Under the pieces are notes generated by a model. It was not told the DNA's origin. It was given only the letters and a program-made list of their open reading frames with translations, and did not search any database. This document shows positions 1 to 7,421 of a DNA stretch of 64,000 nucleotides, one piece after another; the first letter of the stretch is position 1; every line of letters begins with the position of its first letter. The DNA comes from Hybos culiciformis (taxonomy: Eukaryota > Arthropoda > Insecta > Diptera > Hybotidae). The position numbers were made by a program, and so were the translations under genes. The stretch is from positions 82,967,303-83,031,302 of the forward strand of contig OZ023274.1 in NCBI GenBank assembly GCA_964007475.1. The letters are read 5' to 3'.

Positions 1-124
1 TTCTTTCGAAATCAAATAATTTTTAGTATTTGAAAGTTTTAAAAATTTTCATCTCGATAGCCACAACATTATAGAAAAAAAAAAAAGCAGAAATTTTCTT
101 CAACAATTTCTTATTAACAGAATT
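1..124. other. AT-rich flank left of the retroelement
   Basis: Host DNA preceding the LTR element. It is AT-rich with one A run near 75-86. No gene is visible. It may continue an intergenic or intronic stretch that begins outside the window. Confidence 0.6.
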
Positions 125-128
125 ATAT
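125..128. repeat. Target site duplication (left), ATAT
   Basis: The four bases ATAT directly abut the 5' LTR and are repeated at 7418-7421 directly after the 3' LTR. A 4-bp ATAT duplication is characteristic of 17.6/297-type errantiviruses. It shows that the element is a complete insertion and not an LTR-LTR recombinant. Confidence 0.85.
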
Positions 129-516
129 AGTTACGTTTAAATTCTAACATAATTTTAAACGTATCAAAAAATGATAATTAAAATTATTCTGTATGACAAA
201 AAATGTTAAGTCAACATTTTTTTATCTAAATTCCTATTACAGTTAAAATAAAGTACAGTTTATAAGACTCTTTGTTTCACAAATACTTTATTATTTCCTT
301 TTGAAGAAATAATCAAACGTTGGCTTGTCATTTGACACTTTTAGAGATAAATTCATTTTTATTGTATTAGCATTTAGTAATAGCATCTAATAAGAAATAA
401 AGAAAATAAAAAATCAATTTACTTTTATCATCAGAACAAATAAGACCTATTTAATTATTTCGATTTTGAATTTACAGCTTGCGGATTAGCTTTTCAATTG
501 AGTAATAAAGGTAACT
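129..516 (+). repeat. 5' LTR
   Basis: 388 bp, identical to 7030-7417. It begins AGTTAC and ends GTAACT, a perfect 6-bp terminal inverted repeat. Several AATAAA hexamers lie inside (247-252, 396-401, 405-410, 504-509), any of which could serve as the polyadenylation signal in the 3' copy. No clear TATA box stands out from the AT-rich background. TATA-less initiator promoters are common in this group, so the transcription start was not assigned. Confidence 0.95.
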
Positions 517-533
517 GGCGCAGTCGGTAGGAT
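516..533 (+). promoter_or_regulatory. Primer binding site, tRNA-Ser type
   Basis: TGGCGCAGTCGGTAGGAT begins at the last base of the 5' LTR. It is the reverse complement of a tRNA 3' end reading ATCCTACCGACTGCGCCA, which fits insect tRNA-Ser (acceptor stem partner GCAGTCG) plus CCA. tRNA-Ser priming is known for 17.6 and 297, whereas gypsy itself uses tRNA-Lys. This is where minus-strand DNA synthesis would start. Confidence 0.88.
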
Positions 534-737
534 TTATCAAAAATAAGAATTTTTTGGTAAATCTAAAATAAAAGTAAATTCAATTTTTATTAAATAAAAA
601 AAAAAAATTAATTTTTTAAGAAAAAAAATAAAAACACTAATTTTATAAAGTGAACTAAATTTAGAGTAAACTAAATTTATAAATTTACTATTTAAAAATA
701 AATTAGTGATTAACATAATTAAAACTAAAATTATTAA

Positions 738-981
738 AATTATTATCCTAATTTGTATAAGGTGTAAAAGTCATAAAAAAAAAAAGAAAACTTAATCTTG
801 TCTTGAGACTGAGACAAGACCTTATCGAAAAAAAATAATAAAAAAAAAAAAATAATTATTGGTTAACAGTAAATTTACAAAAACAAAAACTTAAATAATT
901 AAAATTATTATCCCTATTTGTATAAGGTGTAAAAGTCATCAAAAATCTTAATCTTGCCTTGAGACTGAGGCAAGGCCTTAT
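738..981 (+). repeat. Tandem duplicated structured RNA element in the leader
   Basis: Two copies about 165 nt apart share TTGTATAAGGTGTAAAAGTCAT, then CTTGYCTTGAGACTGAGRCAAG, then CCTTAT. In copy 1 the inner hairpin is 797-803 with 812-818 and the closing helix is ATAAGGT 757-763 with ACCTTAT 819-825. In copy 2 the inner hairpin is 953-959 with 968-974 and the closing helix is 922-927 with 976-981. The changes between copies keep pairing: T801-A814 becomes C957-G970, and T763-A819 becomes T928/G975 wobble. This suggests a selected RNA fold. Its function (packaging, dimerisation or translation) is unknown. Confidence 0.7.
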
Positions 982-1158
982 AAAAATAATAATAATAACA
1001 AAAAAAAAAAAAAAAAAAAAAAAATTGTTGAAAACAAAAAATCAAAAACAATTTCAATTAAAATAAAAAAAAAAAAAAAAAAAACTTAATTAAATTAAAA
1101 TAAATAAAAATTATTCGTGCGAATAAACATCAGTGCTGAACAAAGGAAGGTTTACATC

Positions 1159-1174
1159 AAAAATCGGTGAGCAA
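1159..1174 (+). promoter_or_regulatory. Candidate splice donor for env mRNA
   Basis: AAAATCG|GTGAGCAAG, with GT at 1167-1168, is close to the donor consensus and is the best donor seen in the leader. Errantiviruses express Env from a singly spliced RNA joining the leader to a site just before env, and an acceptor is present at 5541-5552. Predicted from sequence only. Confidence 0.45.
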
Positions 1175-1411
1175 GTTCCAATTACGAACTATATTATCCA
1201 AACATCAAATTTTACTATAATTTTATCTATTATTTTAACATTAAACTTTAATTGTTATAAAAAAAAAAAAAAAAAAATAAACAAAAAGTAGTACATAGAC
1301 ATTTTTATCAAAATTGTTCAAAAAATACACTACTAAAATTTTTCAAATTTCATACTTACTTGTTCATCCTGATCCTTATCCTTAAAAACTTCAAAAAAAA
1401 CAAATAGTAAT

Positions 1412-2332
1412 ATGGCTGATCACGTAGACCGACTTAATCTAATTCTAGGCTTTATTAATAAAGTAACCCCTTTTGACGGGTCCGAGATAAGTTATCTACC
1501 TGAATTTGTCGAACGTATAGATAGTCTGGGTAGACAAATAGCTAATTTTAATGTCGATAATCAGGCAGTATTATGGGCCTATGTTAGAGATAAAATTACA
1601 GGCCCTGCCAAGAACACTTTAAGATCGCATGGAAGTGTTACAGAATGGCAACAAATAAGGCGAATTCTGGTCGAAAATCACGGTGAAAGACTAAACGCAG
1701 ACAGATTAATCGATAAAATCCGATCTTGTAGAATAACATCGAACATAAAAGATTTCTATGAAAAAATCAACAATTATCTCTGTCGAATTAATAATTATTA
1801 TTTATTAAATAATGAAGTCGATAATGATAGAATTCAAAGTAATAGGCGTATAGCTCTAGATACCTTTAAAAACAACCTTCCTGAACCAGTCCGAAGTGTT
1901 ATATTTAGTAGGAATCCAGATTCTCTCGAAGCAGCCTTTCAAATTATCCGTGATGGAAACTACCAACATTTAAATGCACAAGGCCTATGTCACAAGACCC
2001 CTAATAAAAACAGTGCAGGAAATTCGTTCAATAAGAACAAATCAAGCAATTATAATTCAAATTCTGCAAATAGAAACCAAAATAATTCAGGAAATTATCA
2101 GTTAAATCAAGGATACGGTCCTAATAAAGCGGTTAATTATAATAACAACAGATCATTTGCACCTAACCAATACAGGCAAAATTCCCATAATAATAATTTC
2201 AATAACTATCCAAGTCGAAATAGTACTCAAACACGATTTACTAATAATAACAACACGGTTGAACCAATGGATATTTCGACAAATGAAAATCAAAATTTTC
2301 GCGACAACGGTCCAAACAATTACCCTATATAG
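1412..2332 (+). CDS. gag: Gag structural polyprotein of errantivirus
   Basis: 306 residues, starting at ATG 1412, the first ATG of a long uninterrupted frame after the leader. Gag forms the intracellular particle that packages the RNA. Residues 1-190 are a mixed helical region expected to contain the capsid-type fold. From about residue 195 to the end the protein is dominated by Asn, Ser, Tyr and Gln with scattered Arg, a low-complexity RNA-binding tail. No CCHC zinc knuckle is present; absence of this motif is normal for the 17.6/297/gypsy lineage. The frame ends at TAG 2330-2332 and overlaps pol, which lies one base back (-1), by about 46 nt. Termination yields Gag; slippage would yield Gag-Pol. 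Identification rests mainly on position and composition, since Gag diverges quickly. Confidence 0.9.
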   Translation: MADHVDRLNLILGFINKVTPFDGSEISYLPEFVERIDSLGRQIANFNVDNQAVLWAYVRDKITGPAKNTLRSHGSVTEWQQIRRILVENHGERLNADRLIDKIRSCRITSNIKDFYEKINNYLCRINNYYLLNNEVDNDRIQSNRRIALDTFKNNLPEPVRSVIFSRNPDSLEAAFQIIRDGNYQHLNAQGLCHKTPNKNSAGNSFNKNKSSNYNSNSANRNQNNSGNYQLNQGYGPNKAVNYNNNRSFAPNQYRQNSHNNNFNNYPSRNSTQTRFTNNNNTVEPMDISTNENQNFRDNGPNNYPI

Positions 2333-5300
2333 TAGTGGAAACAAGGGTAAGACCCCTTAAGTTTTTAATTGATTCAGGTGCTGAATCAAGTATAATTAAT
2401 CCAAATTTATGTCAATTAAAATGGAAACACAAAACAAATATTCAATGCCTTAAAACCTTAAATCATAATGTGCATACAGATATATTATGCAAATTTCCAC
2501 TATTCGAAATTTTCAATGAAAAAAATTACTTCGTCGAATTTTTAGAGTTTGAATTTCATAATAATTTCGACGGTCTCATAGGGAATAATATTCTCGCTCC
2601 TCTTAATTGCATCATTAATTACGAAGACAGAACATTAAAAACAAAGAATGCTACTATCCCTTTATTTCTTAATGAATATGAGGAAGAATATAACCGAAGT
2701 AGCTATAAAGAAAATTCTATTGAATTGTTTTCACATGAAATTAATAATTTTAATTTATTAAACCATGTCAATACGTCTCACTTGAATTGGAATGAAAAAC
2801 AATCTCTTTTTAAATTAATTTTAAATAATAAAGGGATATTTTATAAAGATGGTGATGACCTAACTTTCACTAATCAAATAAAACATTGTATTAAAACAAA
2901 AAATGAAATTCCCATTTATTCCAAACTCTATCGCTATCCTGAAATTCACAAAAATGAAGTCGATACACAAATTGAAGAAATGTTACGTAATAACATTATA
3001 CGAAACTCTAACTCTCCTTACAATTCACCCATATGGGTTGTCCCAAAAAAAGAAGATAACAGTGGAGTACAGAAGTGGCGAATTGTCATCGATTATAGAA
3101 AACTGAACGAGGTTACTATAGAAGACAGATTCCCCATACCTAATATCGAAGATATTTTCGAGAAACTAGGTAGAGCAAATTATTTCACTACTCTCGATTT
3201 GGCAAAAGGATTTCACCAAATCGAGGTTGATCCCAAAGACCAACATAAAACTGCTTTTTCTACTGCAACGGGGCATTACGAGTTTTTGAGAATGCCATTT
3301 GGGCTGCGTAATGCGCCCTCGACGTTTCAGAGGCTAATGAACGAAGTTTTAAAAGAGTTTATCAATAAAATCTGCGTAGTATATATGGACGACATCCTTG
3401 TATTCTCGACTTCATTACAAGAACACTTTGATTCGCTACAAAAAATTTTGAATAAATTAAATAAGGTAAATCTAAAGCTCCAAGTCGATAAATGTAATTT
3501 TCTTTGTAAGGAAACTAATTTTTTAGGACACGTTATATCAAATCAGGGTATTAAACCCAATCCAAAAAAAATTGAAGCTATCCAAAATATCAGTTTACCT
3601 AAGAACCAAAAAGAAATAAAAAGTTTTTTGGGTATAACTGGTTTTTACAGAAAGTTTATAAAAGATTATGCGAAAGTCGCATTCCCTTTAACCAATTATT
3701 TAAAAAAAGGAGCAAAAATAGATTTAAATAATGAGGAATACAGAGAATCATTCCTAAAACTTAAAACTCTTTTAGTAACAGAACCAATTCTCATATATCC
3801 GAACTTTCAAAAACCTTTTGAGCTAAGCACGGATGCATCTAACGTAGCAATAGGAGCCGTGCTCTCACAAAACAACCACCCGATCTCCTATATCTCTAGA
3901 ACACTAAATAACCACGAAAAAAATTATTCGGTTATAGAAAAAGAGTTACTAGCAATTGTTTGGGCAACGAAACAATTTCGCCCATATCTTTTCGGTCGAA
4001 AATTCTCAATAAAAACAGATCATAGACCGCTTATTTGGTTAAATGGTTTGAAGGAACCAAACTGTAAATTACAAAGATGGAAGATTAGACTCAATGAATT
4101 TGATTTTGAAATTGAATACGTAAAGGGCAAAGAAAATAAGGTAGCAGATTTCTTGTCTAGAACAGAGAGTTCCAATACCGAACAAAACCAGGATATTGAA
4201 ATCCATAACAATTTTCAGAATGGAAGCGACAGTAATAACGATGCAGAAATTATGTCTACAGATGCTACCATACACAGTGCATCGGAAGACGATTCAAATC
4301 TAATCTACATATCTGAAAAACCTATAAATCTTTTCAAAAATCAAATTTATTTACAAAAATCCGTACAAGAAAAATATGAAACAGCAACGGTTCATAAGAA
4401 ATCGCAACATTTTATAACTATTGCCGAAAAAAGTGACTTGTTAAACATTATGAAAGATTTTTTTTTAGATAAAAAGGGTGTTATATGTTTATATTGTGAG
4501 GACGACCATCTATTTCTAAAATTTCAAAATCTATTTCAAGCATATTTTGCAAGTAATAAAAACTTGAAGGTTCTAAGATCATCAATAAAACTAACTGATA
4601 TAACCGATGAGAATGAAATACTAACTATAATAGAAAATGAACACTTAGACAAAAACCATAGGGGAATTAACGAAGTTTTTCTTGAATTAAAACAAAAAGT
4701 CTATTATCCAAATCTTGTAACCCAAATAACTAGAGTGATTAACAATTGCACAGTTTGTCAACTGGCGAAACACGATACAAATCCAATAAAATTTCAACTT
4801 CAAATTACCGAAACCCCTTATCATTTCAATGACATAGTTCATATGGACATATGGTTCCCAGAAAGAAACAAAATGTACCTTAGTATGATCGACAAATTTT
4901 CCAAACACGCTACATTACATAAATTAAAAGATAGGACCTGGATCTCAATATTAGAAGGTATTAAAATAAGAATACAAAATTTCGGAAAAATGAACAAATT
5001 AATTTCAGATGCAGACAGACCAATAATACATAGTGCAATCGGTTTGTTTTTGAAAGAAAACAAAATTGAATTTCACGCGACGACTCCTGGCAAAAAAACC
5101 GGTAACAGTGACATCGAACGACTTCATGGAACACTTAACGCGCATTTAAGGATCTTGAATGTCGAACGAAACAACGAAGACATTGATGAACGAGTTTTCA
5201 AAATTCTTAATTACTACAATAATACTATCCACTCAACAACAAAATTAAAACCTATTGACTTTATAGTAAAAAACCTTAGTAAAGAAGACATTGAGACTAT

Positions 5301-5637
5301 GAGAGAAAGGTTCAAAAACGAAAAAATCAACAGAATCAAAAAACTAAATGAAAAAGCAAACCCTAACCCTATCCTCACAAAGGACGTAGTCCAAAACAGA
5401 AAAATCGACAAAAACAGCCCTAAATTCAAGAAACTTACTACTTTCACTACAGAAGGAGACTACACTTTTGACGATTCTAACAAAAGAAAGACTAAATATC
5501 ACAAAACACAATTAAAACGTAAATATAAACATTCAATATCTACCCTTTTCAGAAATGATTCGTGTCATCATACTATTAAGCACTATTTGGGCAACAAGCA
5601 CCTCACAGAAGGTAGAAATTACTCCTGTATACACTGA
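2287..5637 (+). CDS. pol: Pol polyprotein: protease, reverse transcriptase, RNase H, integrase
   Basis: Open frame of about 1,116 codons in -1 relative to gag and lacking an early ATG, so it is expected only as a Gag-Pol fusion. Counting residue 1 at the codon at 2335: an aspartic protease with DSG at 13-15; reverse transcriptase about 180-400 with FPIPNIED, LDLAKGFHQI and the YMDD active site at 350-353; RNase H with acidic residues D500, E537 and D562 (TDHRPL); and an integrase with zinc-binding H770-x4-H775-x29-C805-x2-C808 followed by catalytic D838, D892 and E928 (35 residues between the last two). The C-terminal basic tail lacks a clear GPY/F motif or chromodomain by eye. Stop TGA 5635-5637 lies 83 nt inside env. 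All active-site residues are present, so the enzymes look functional. Domain order is that of Ty3/gypsy (integrase last). Confidence 0.96.
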   Translation, partial: KSKFSRQRSKQLPYIVVETRVRPLKFLIDSGAESSIINPNLCQLKWKHKTNIQCLKTLNHNVHTDILCKFPLFEIFNEKNYFVEFLEFEFHNNFDGLIGNNILAPLNCIINYEDRTLKTKNATIPLFLNEYEEEYNRSSYKENSIELFSHEINNFNLLNHVNTSHLNWNEKQSLFKLILNNKGIFYKDGDDLTFTNQIKHCIKTKNEIPIYSKLYRYPEIHKNEVDTQIEEMLRNNIIRNSNSPYNSPIWVVPKKEDNSGVQKWRIVIDYRKLNEVTIEDRFPIPNIEDIFEKLGRANYFTTLDLAKGFHQIEVDPKDQHKTAFSTATGHYEFLRMPFGLRNAPSTFQRLMNEVLKEFINKICVVYMDDILVFSTSLQEHFDSLQKILNKLNKVNLKLQVDKCNFLCKETNFLGHVISNQGIKPNPKKIEAIQNISLPKNQKEIKSFLGITGFYRKFIKDYAKVAFPLTNYLKKGAKIDLNNEEYRESFLKLKTLLVTEPILIYPNFQKPFELSTDASNVAIGAVLSQNNHPISYISRTLNNHEKNYSVIEKELLAIVWATKQFRPYLFGRKFSIKTDHRPLIWLNGLKEPNCKLQRWKIRLNEFDFEIEYVKGKENKVADFLSRTESSNTEQNQDIEIHNNFQNGSDSNNDAEIMSTDATIHSASEDDSNLIYISEKPINLFKNQIYLQKSVQEKYETATVHKKSQHFITIAEKSDLLNIMKDFFLDKKGVICLYCEDDHLFLKFQNLFQAYFASNKNLKVLRSSIKLTDITDENEILTIIENEHLDKNHRGINEVFLELKQKVYYPNLVTQITRVINNCTVCQLAKHDTNPIKFQLQITETPYHFNDIVHMDIWFPERNKMYLSMIDKFSKHATLHKLKDRTWISILEGIKIRIQNFGKMNKLISDADRPIIHSAIGLFLKENKIEFHATTPGKKTGNSDIERLHGTLNAHLRILNVERNNEDIDERVFKILNYYNNTIHSTTKLKPIDFIVKNLSKEDIETMRERFKNEKINRIKKLNEKANPNPILTKDVVQNRKIDKNSPKFKKLTTFTTEGDYTFDDSNKRKTKYHKTQLKRKYKHSISTLFRNDSCHHTIKHYLGNKHLTEGRNYSCIH
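2293..2299 (+). promoter_or_regulatory. Candidate -1 ribosomal frameshift site (A AAT TTT)
   Basis: Inside the gag/pol overlap (pol frame opens after TGA 2284-2286; gag stops at 2332), the heptamer AAATTTT sits in the gag frame as A AAT TTT, fitting the X XXY YYZ rule for simultaneous slippage. Pol has no usable ATG near its start, so frameshifting is the expected route to Gag-Pol. No strong downstream stem was identified by eye. Confidence 0.6.
5541..5552 (+). promoter_or_regulatory. Candidate splice acceptor for env mRNA
   Basis: TACCCTTTTCAG ends 2 nt before the env ATG at 5555. This is the most pyrimidine-rich 12-mer ending in AG in the neighbourhood, and it lies inside the end of pol. 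Together with the donor at 1166/1167 it would remove gag and pol and place the env ATG almost at the exon start. Confidence 0.55.
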
Positions 5638-7048
5638 CCAAGGGTTCATCATTCTTAAATTAGAACAAAAGCTAATAGTTGAAAAGTACACCAAAATTTT
5701 ACACATTGTTGATCTAACCGAAATAGAAAACGCCTTAGATACAATCGACAAAAATATTGAATTTATGCAGATCTACAAAAATTATTTAATAATAAGCTTA
5801 CTCGAAAGAGAATTAAATTCTCTAAGAATGAATCTTAAGACCATTGTACCACATAGAAAAAAAAGAGGATTAGTCAATGTATTAGGTAAAACACTTAACT
5901 TCATTGCAGGGACGATGGATTCTGAAGATGCAACAGAAATATATTCGCATTTGCAAAATCTCGACCAGAACTCCAAAAAACTCGTAGATGAAACTAACAA
6001 ACAGATAATTATAAATGAAAAGTTTTCTGACAATATTAATAAAATTACAGAACGCATAAATTTTCAACGATCAAATCTACAAGACATAAACAACAATATG
6101 TCACTTATAATTAATAAATTAGACATTTATGAACACGCTTTCCATACTTATGCCGAAATTACAAACCTAAATAAATTAATAGAAAAAGTTAAAGATTGTA
6201 TTTTATTAAGTAACCTAAATACTTTAGCTCATGATATTCTAACTATCGAAGAAGTTAATTTTTTTAATATTTCAATTGAAACTTTCCCTTTTATTAAAAC
6301 TGGTATTATATTAACCAACAAAAATTCTATAATCTTCGCCATATTGATACCCAAATTTTCTGAAAAACCTTACTTCAATGCCTACATTATACCTTTTCCC
6401 AATTCAAAAAATGAACAGCTAAATATGGAAAATGAAAAAGTAATAATTAATGAAAATGTAATTTTTGAATTTAAGGAAAATGTAGAACAAATAAAAAATT
6501 TAAAAAATCATAAAAATAATTGTATAAAAAATTTACAAAAAAATACTACATGTAAATTTGTAACTTCCAAAGAAAAATTAATTGAGGAATTGGAACCAGG
6601 ATTATTAGTTTCAAAAAATTTAGATTTAGTTAAACTAGAAAGTAATTGTCTGAATAAATTAATAGAAATAAAAGGAAATAATGTCATTAAGTTTGTAAAT
6701 TGTAAAATTAAAATAGAACATAATGAATTTACTAATGTTGCTAATGTATTTAAAGAACACATCATAGTTCCAATTCTAAACACAAGAATAAACAAAACAT
6801 TTGATAATATAACATTTGAAATTTTAAATTTTGAAAATGTAAAAAACAGAGAAAAAATTGAGTATGTTGAGCACAAGCATAGTGTAATTGGTTATTCATT
6901 AACTACTATAATTATTTTGATTATTGTAACAATTATTATTGTAGTCCTGTTTGTAAAATATAACAGAACAAGCACAAATCCTGCACCTATTGTACAATTT
7001 TCCGAGACGGAAAATTCTCAGGATGGAAAAGTTACGTTTAAATTCTAA
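5555..7048 (+). CDS. env: Envelope-like glycoprotein of errantivirus
   Basis: 497 residues in a different frame from pol, with its ATG 83 nt before the pol stop. Residues 1-17 form a hydrophobic signal peptide ending near TSTSQ. A furin-type site RKKR at 101-104 separates a short N-terminal subunit from a large membrane subunit that starts GLVNVLGKTLNF, the position of a fusion peptide. Next come a helical/coiled region (about 130-200) and several Asn-linked glycosylation motifs. A strongly hydrophobic Ile/Val-rich segment at about 444-469 is followed by a short basic and polar cytoplasmic tail. This layout matches the errantivirus Env family, which is related to the baculovirus F fusion protein. 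The ORF reads through the polypurine tract and ends at TAA 7046-7048, 19 nt inside the 3' LTR, so the LTR encodes the last residues. No stop or frameshift is seen. Confidence 0.93.
   Translation: MIRVIILLSTIWATSTSQKVEITPVYTDQGFIILKLEQKLIVEKYTKILHIVDLTEIENALDTIDKNIEFMQIYKNYLIISLLERELNSLRMNLKTIVPHRKKRGLVNVLGKTLNFIAGTMDSEDATEIYSHLQNLDQNSKKLVDETNKQIIINEKFSDNINKITERINFQRSNLQDINNNMSLIINKLDIYEHAFHTYAEITNLNKLIEKVKDCILLSNLNTLAHDILTIEEVNFFNISIETFPFIKTGIILTNKNSIIFAILIPKFSEKPYFNAYIIPFPNSKNEQLNMENEKVIINENVIFEFKENVEQIKNLKNHKNNCIKNLQKNTTCKFVTSKEKLIEELEPGLLVSKNLDLVKLESNCLNKLIEIKGNNVIKFVNCKIKIEHNEFTNVANVFKEHIIVPILNTRINKTFDNITFEILNFENVKNREKIEYVEHKHSVIGYSLTTIIILIIVTIIIVVLFVKYNRTSTNPAPIVQFSETENSQDGKVTFKF
7020..7029 (+). 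promoter_or_regulatory. Polypurine tract
   Basis: AGGATGGAAA directly precedes the 3' LTR, at the position where plus-strand DNA synthesis is primed. It is purine except for one T and is unusual in lying inside the env coding frame. Confidence 0.6.
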
Positions 7049-7417
7049 CATAATTTTAAACGTATCAAAAAATGATAATTAAAATTATTCTGTATGACAA
7101 AAAATGTTAAGTCAACATTTTTTTATCTAAATTCCTATTACAGTTAAAATAAAGTACAGTTTATAAGACTCTTTGTTTCACAAATACTTTATTATTTCCT
7201 TTTGAAGAAATAATCAAACGTTGGCTTGTCATTTGACACTTTTAGAGATAAATTCATTTTTATTGTATTAGCATTTAGTAATAGCATCTAATAAGAAATA
7301 AAGAAAATAAAAAATCAATTTACTTTTATCATCAGAACAAATAAGACCTATTTAATTATTTCGATTTTGAATTTACAGCTTGCGGATTAGCTTTTCAATT
7401 GAGTAATAAAGGTAACT
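7030..7417 (+). repeat. 3' LTR
   Basis: 388 bp, base-for-base identical to 129-516. Its first 19 nt encode the C-terminus and stop of Env. It supplies the polyadenylation site of the genomic RNA; AATAAA hexamers are at 7148-7153, 7297-7302, 7306-7311 and 7405-7410. Confidence 0.95.
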
Positions 7418-7421
7418 ATAT
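7418..7421. repeat. Target site duplication (right), ATAT
   Basis: ATAT directly after the 3' LTR, matching 125-128. Confidence 0.85.

Larger units (their letters stand above)
534..1411 (+). other. Long A-rich untranslated leader of the retroelement
   Basis: About 880 nt between the primer site and the gag ATG, very rich in A with several poly(A) runs (595-607, 838-851, 1000-1024, 1068-1084, 1259-1277). It holds the duplicated structured element (738-981) and a candidate splice donor at 1166/1167. Long leaders in retroelements usually carry packaging, dimerisation and translation signals. Which of these is present here cannot be told from sequence alone. Confidence 0.7.
129..7417 (+). mobile_element. 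Intact env-bearing LTR retrotransposon (errantivirus, 17.6/297/tom-like)
   Basis: Full-length insect endogenous retrovirus of about 7.3 kb in the order 5' LTR, primer site, leader, gag, pol, env, 3' LTR. The two 388-bp LTRs match at every base when compared at a constant 6901-bp offset, and an ATAT duplication flanks the element. Gag, Pol and Env frames have no internal stops and all catalytic motifs are present (DSG protease, YMDD reverse transcriptase, DDE integrase with 35-residue spacing). The primer site complementary to tRNA-Ser, the AGT...ACT termini and the third ORF encoding an envelope-like glycoprotein place it in Errantivirus (Ty3/gypsy superfamily), nearest in layout to 17.6, 297 and tom. 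Identical LTRs imply a very recent insertion, and the copy may still be competent. Family placement is from motifs and layout and was not checked by alignment. Confidence 0.95.
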
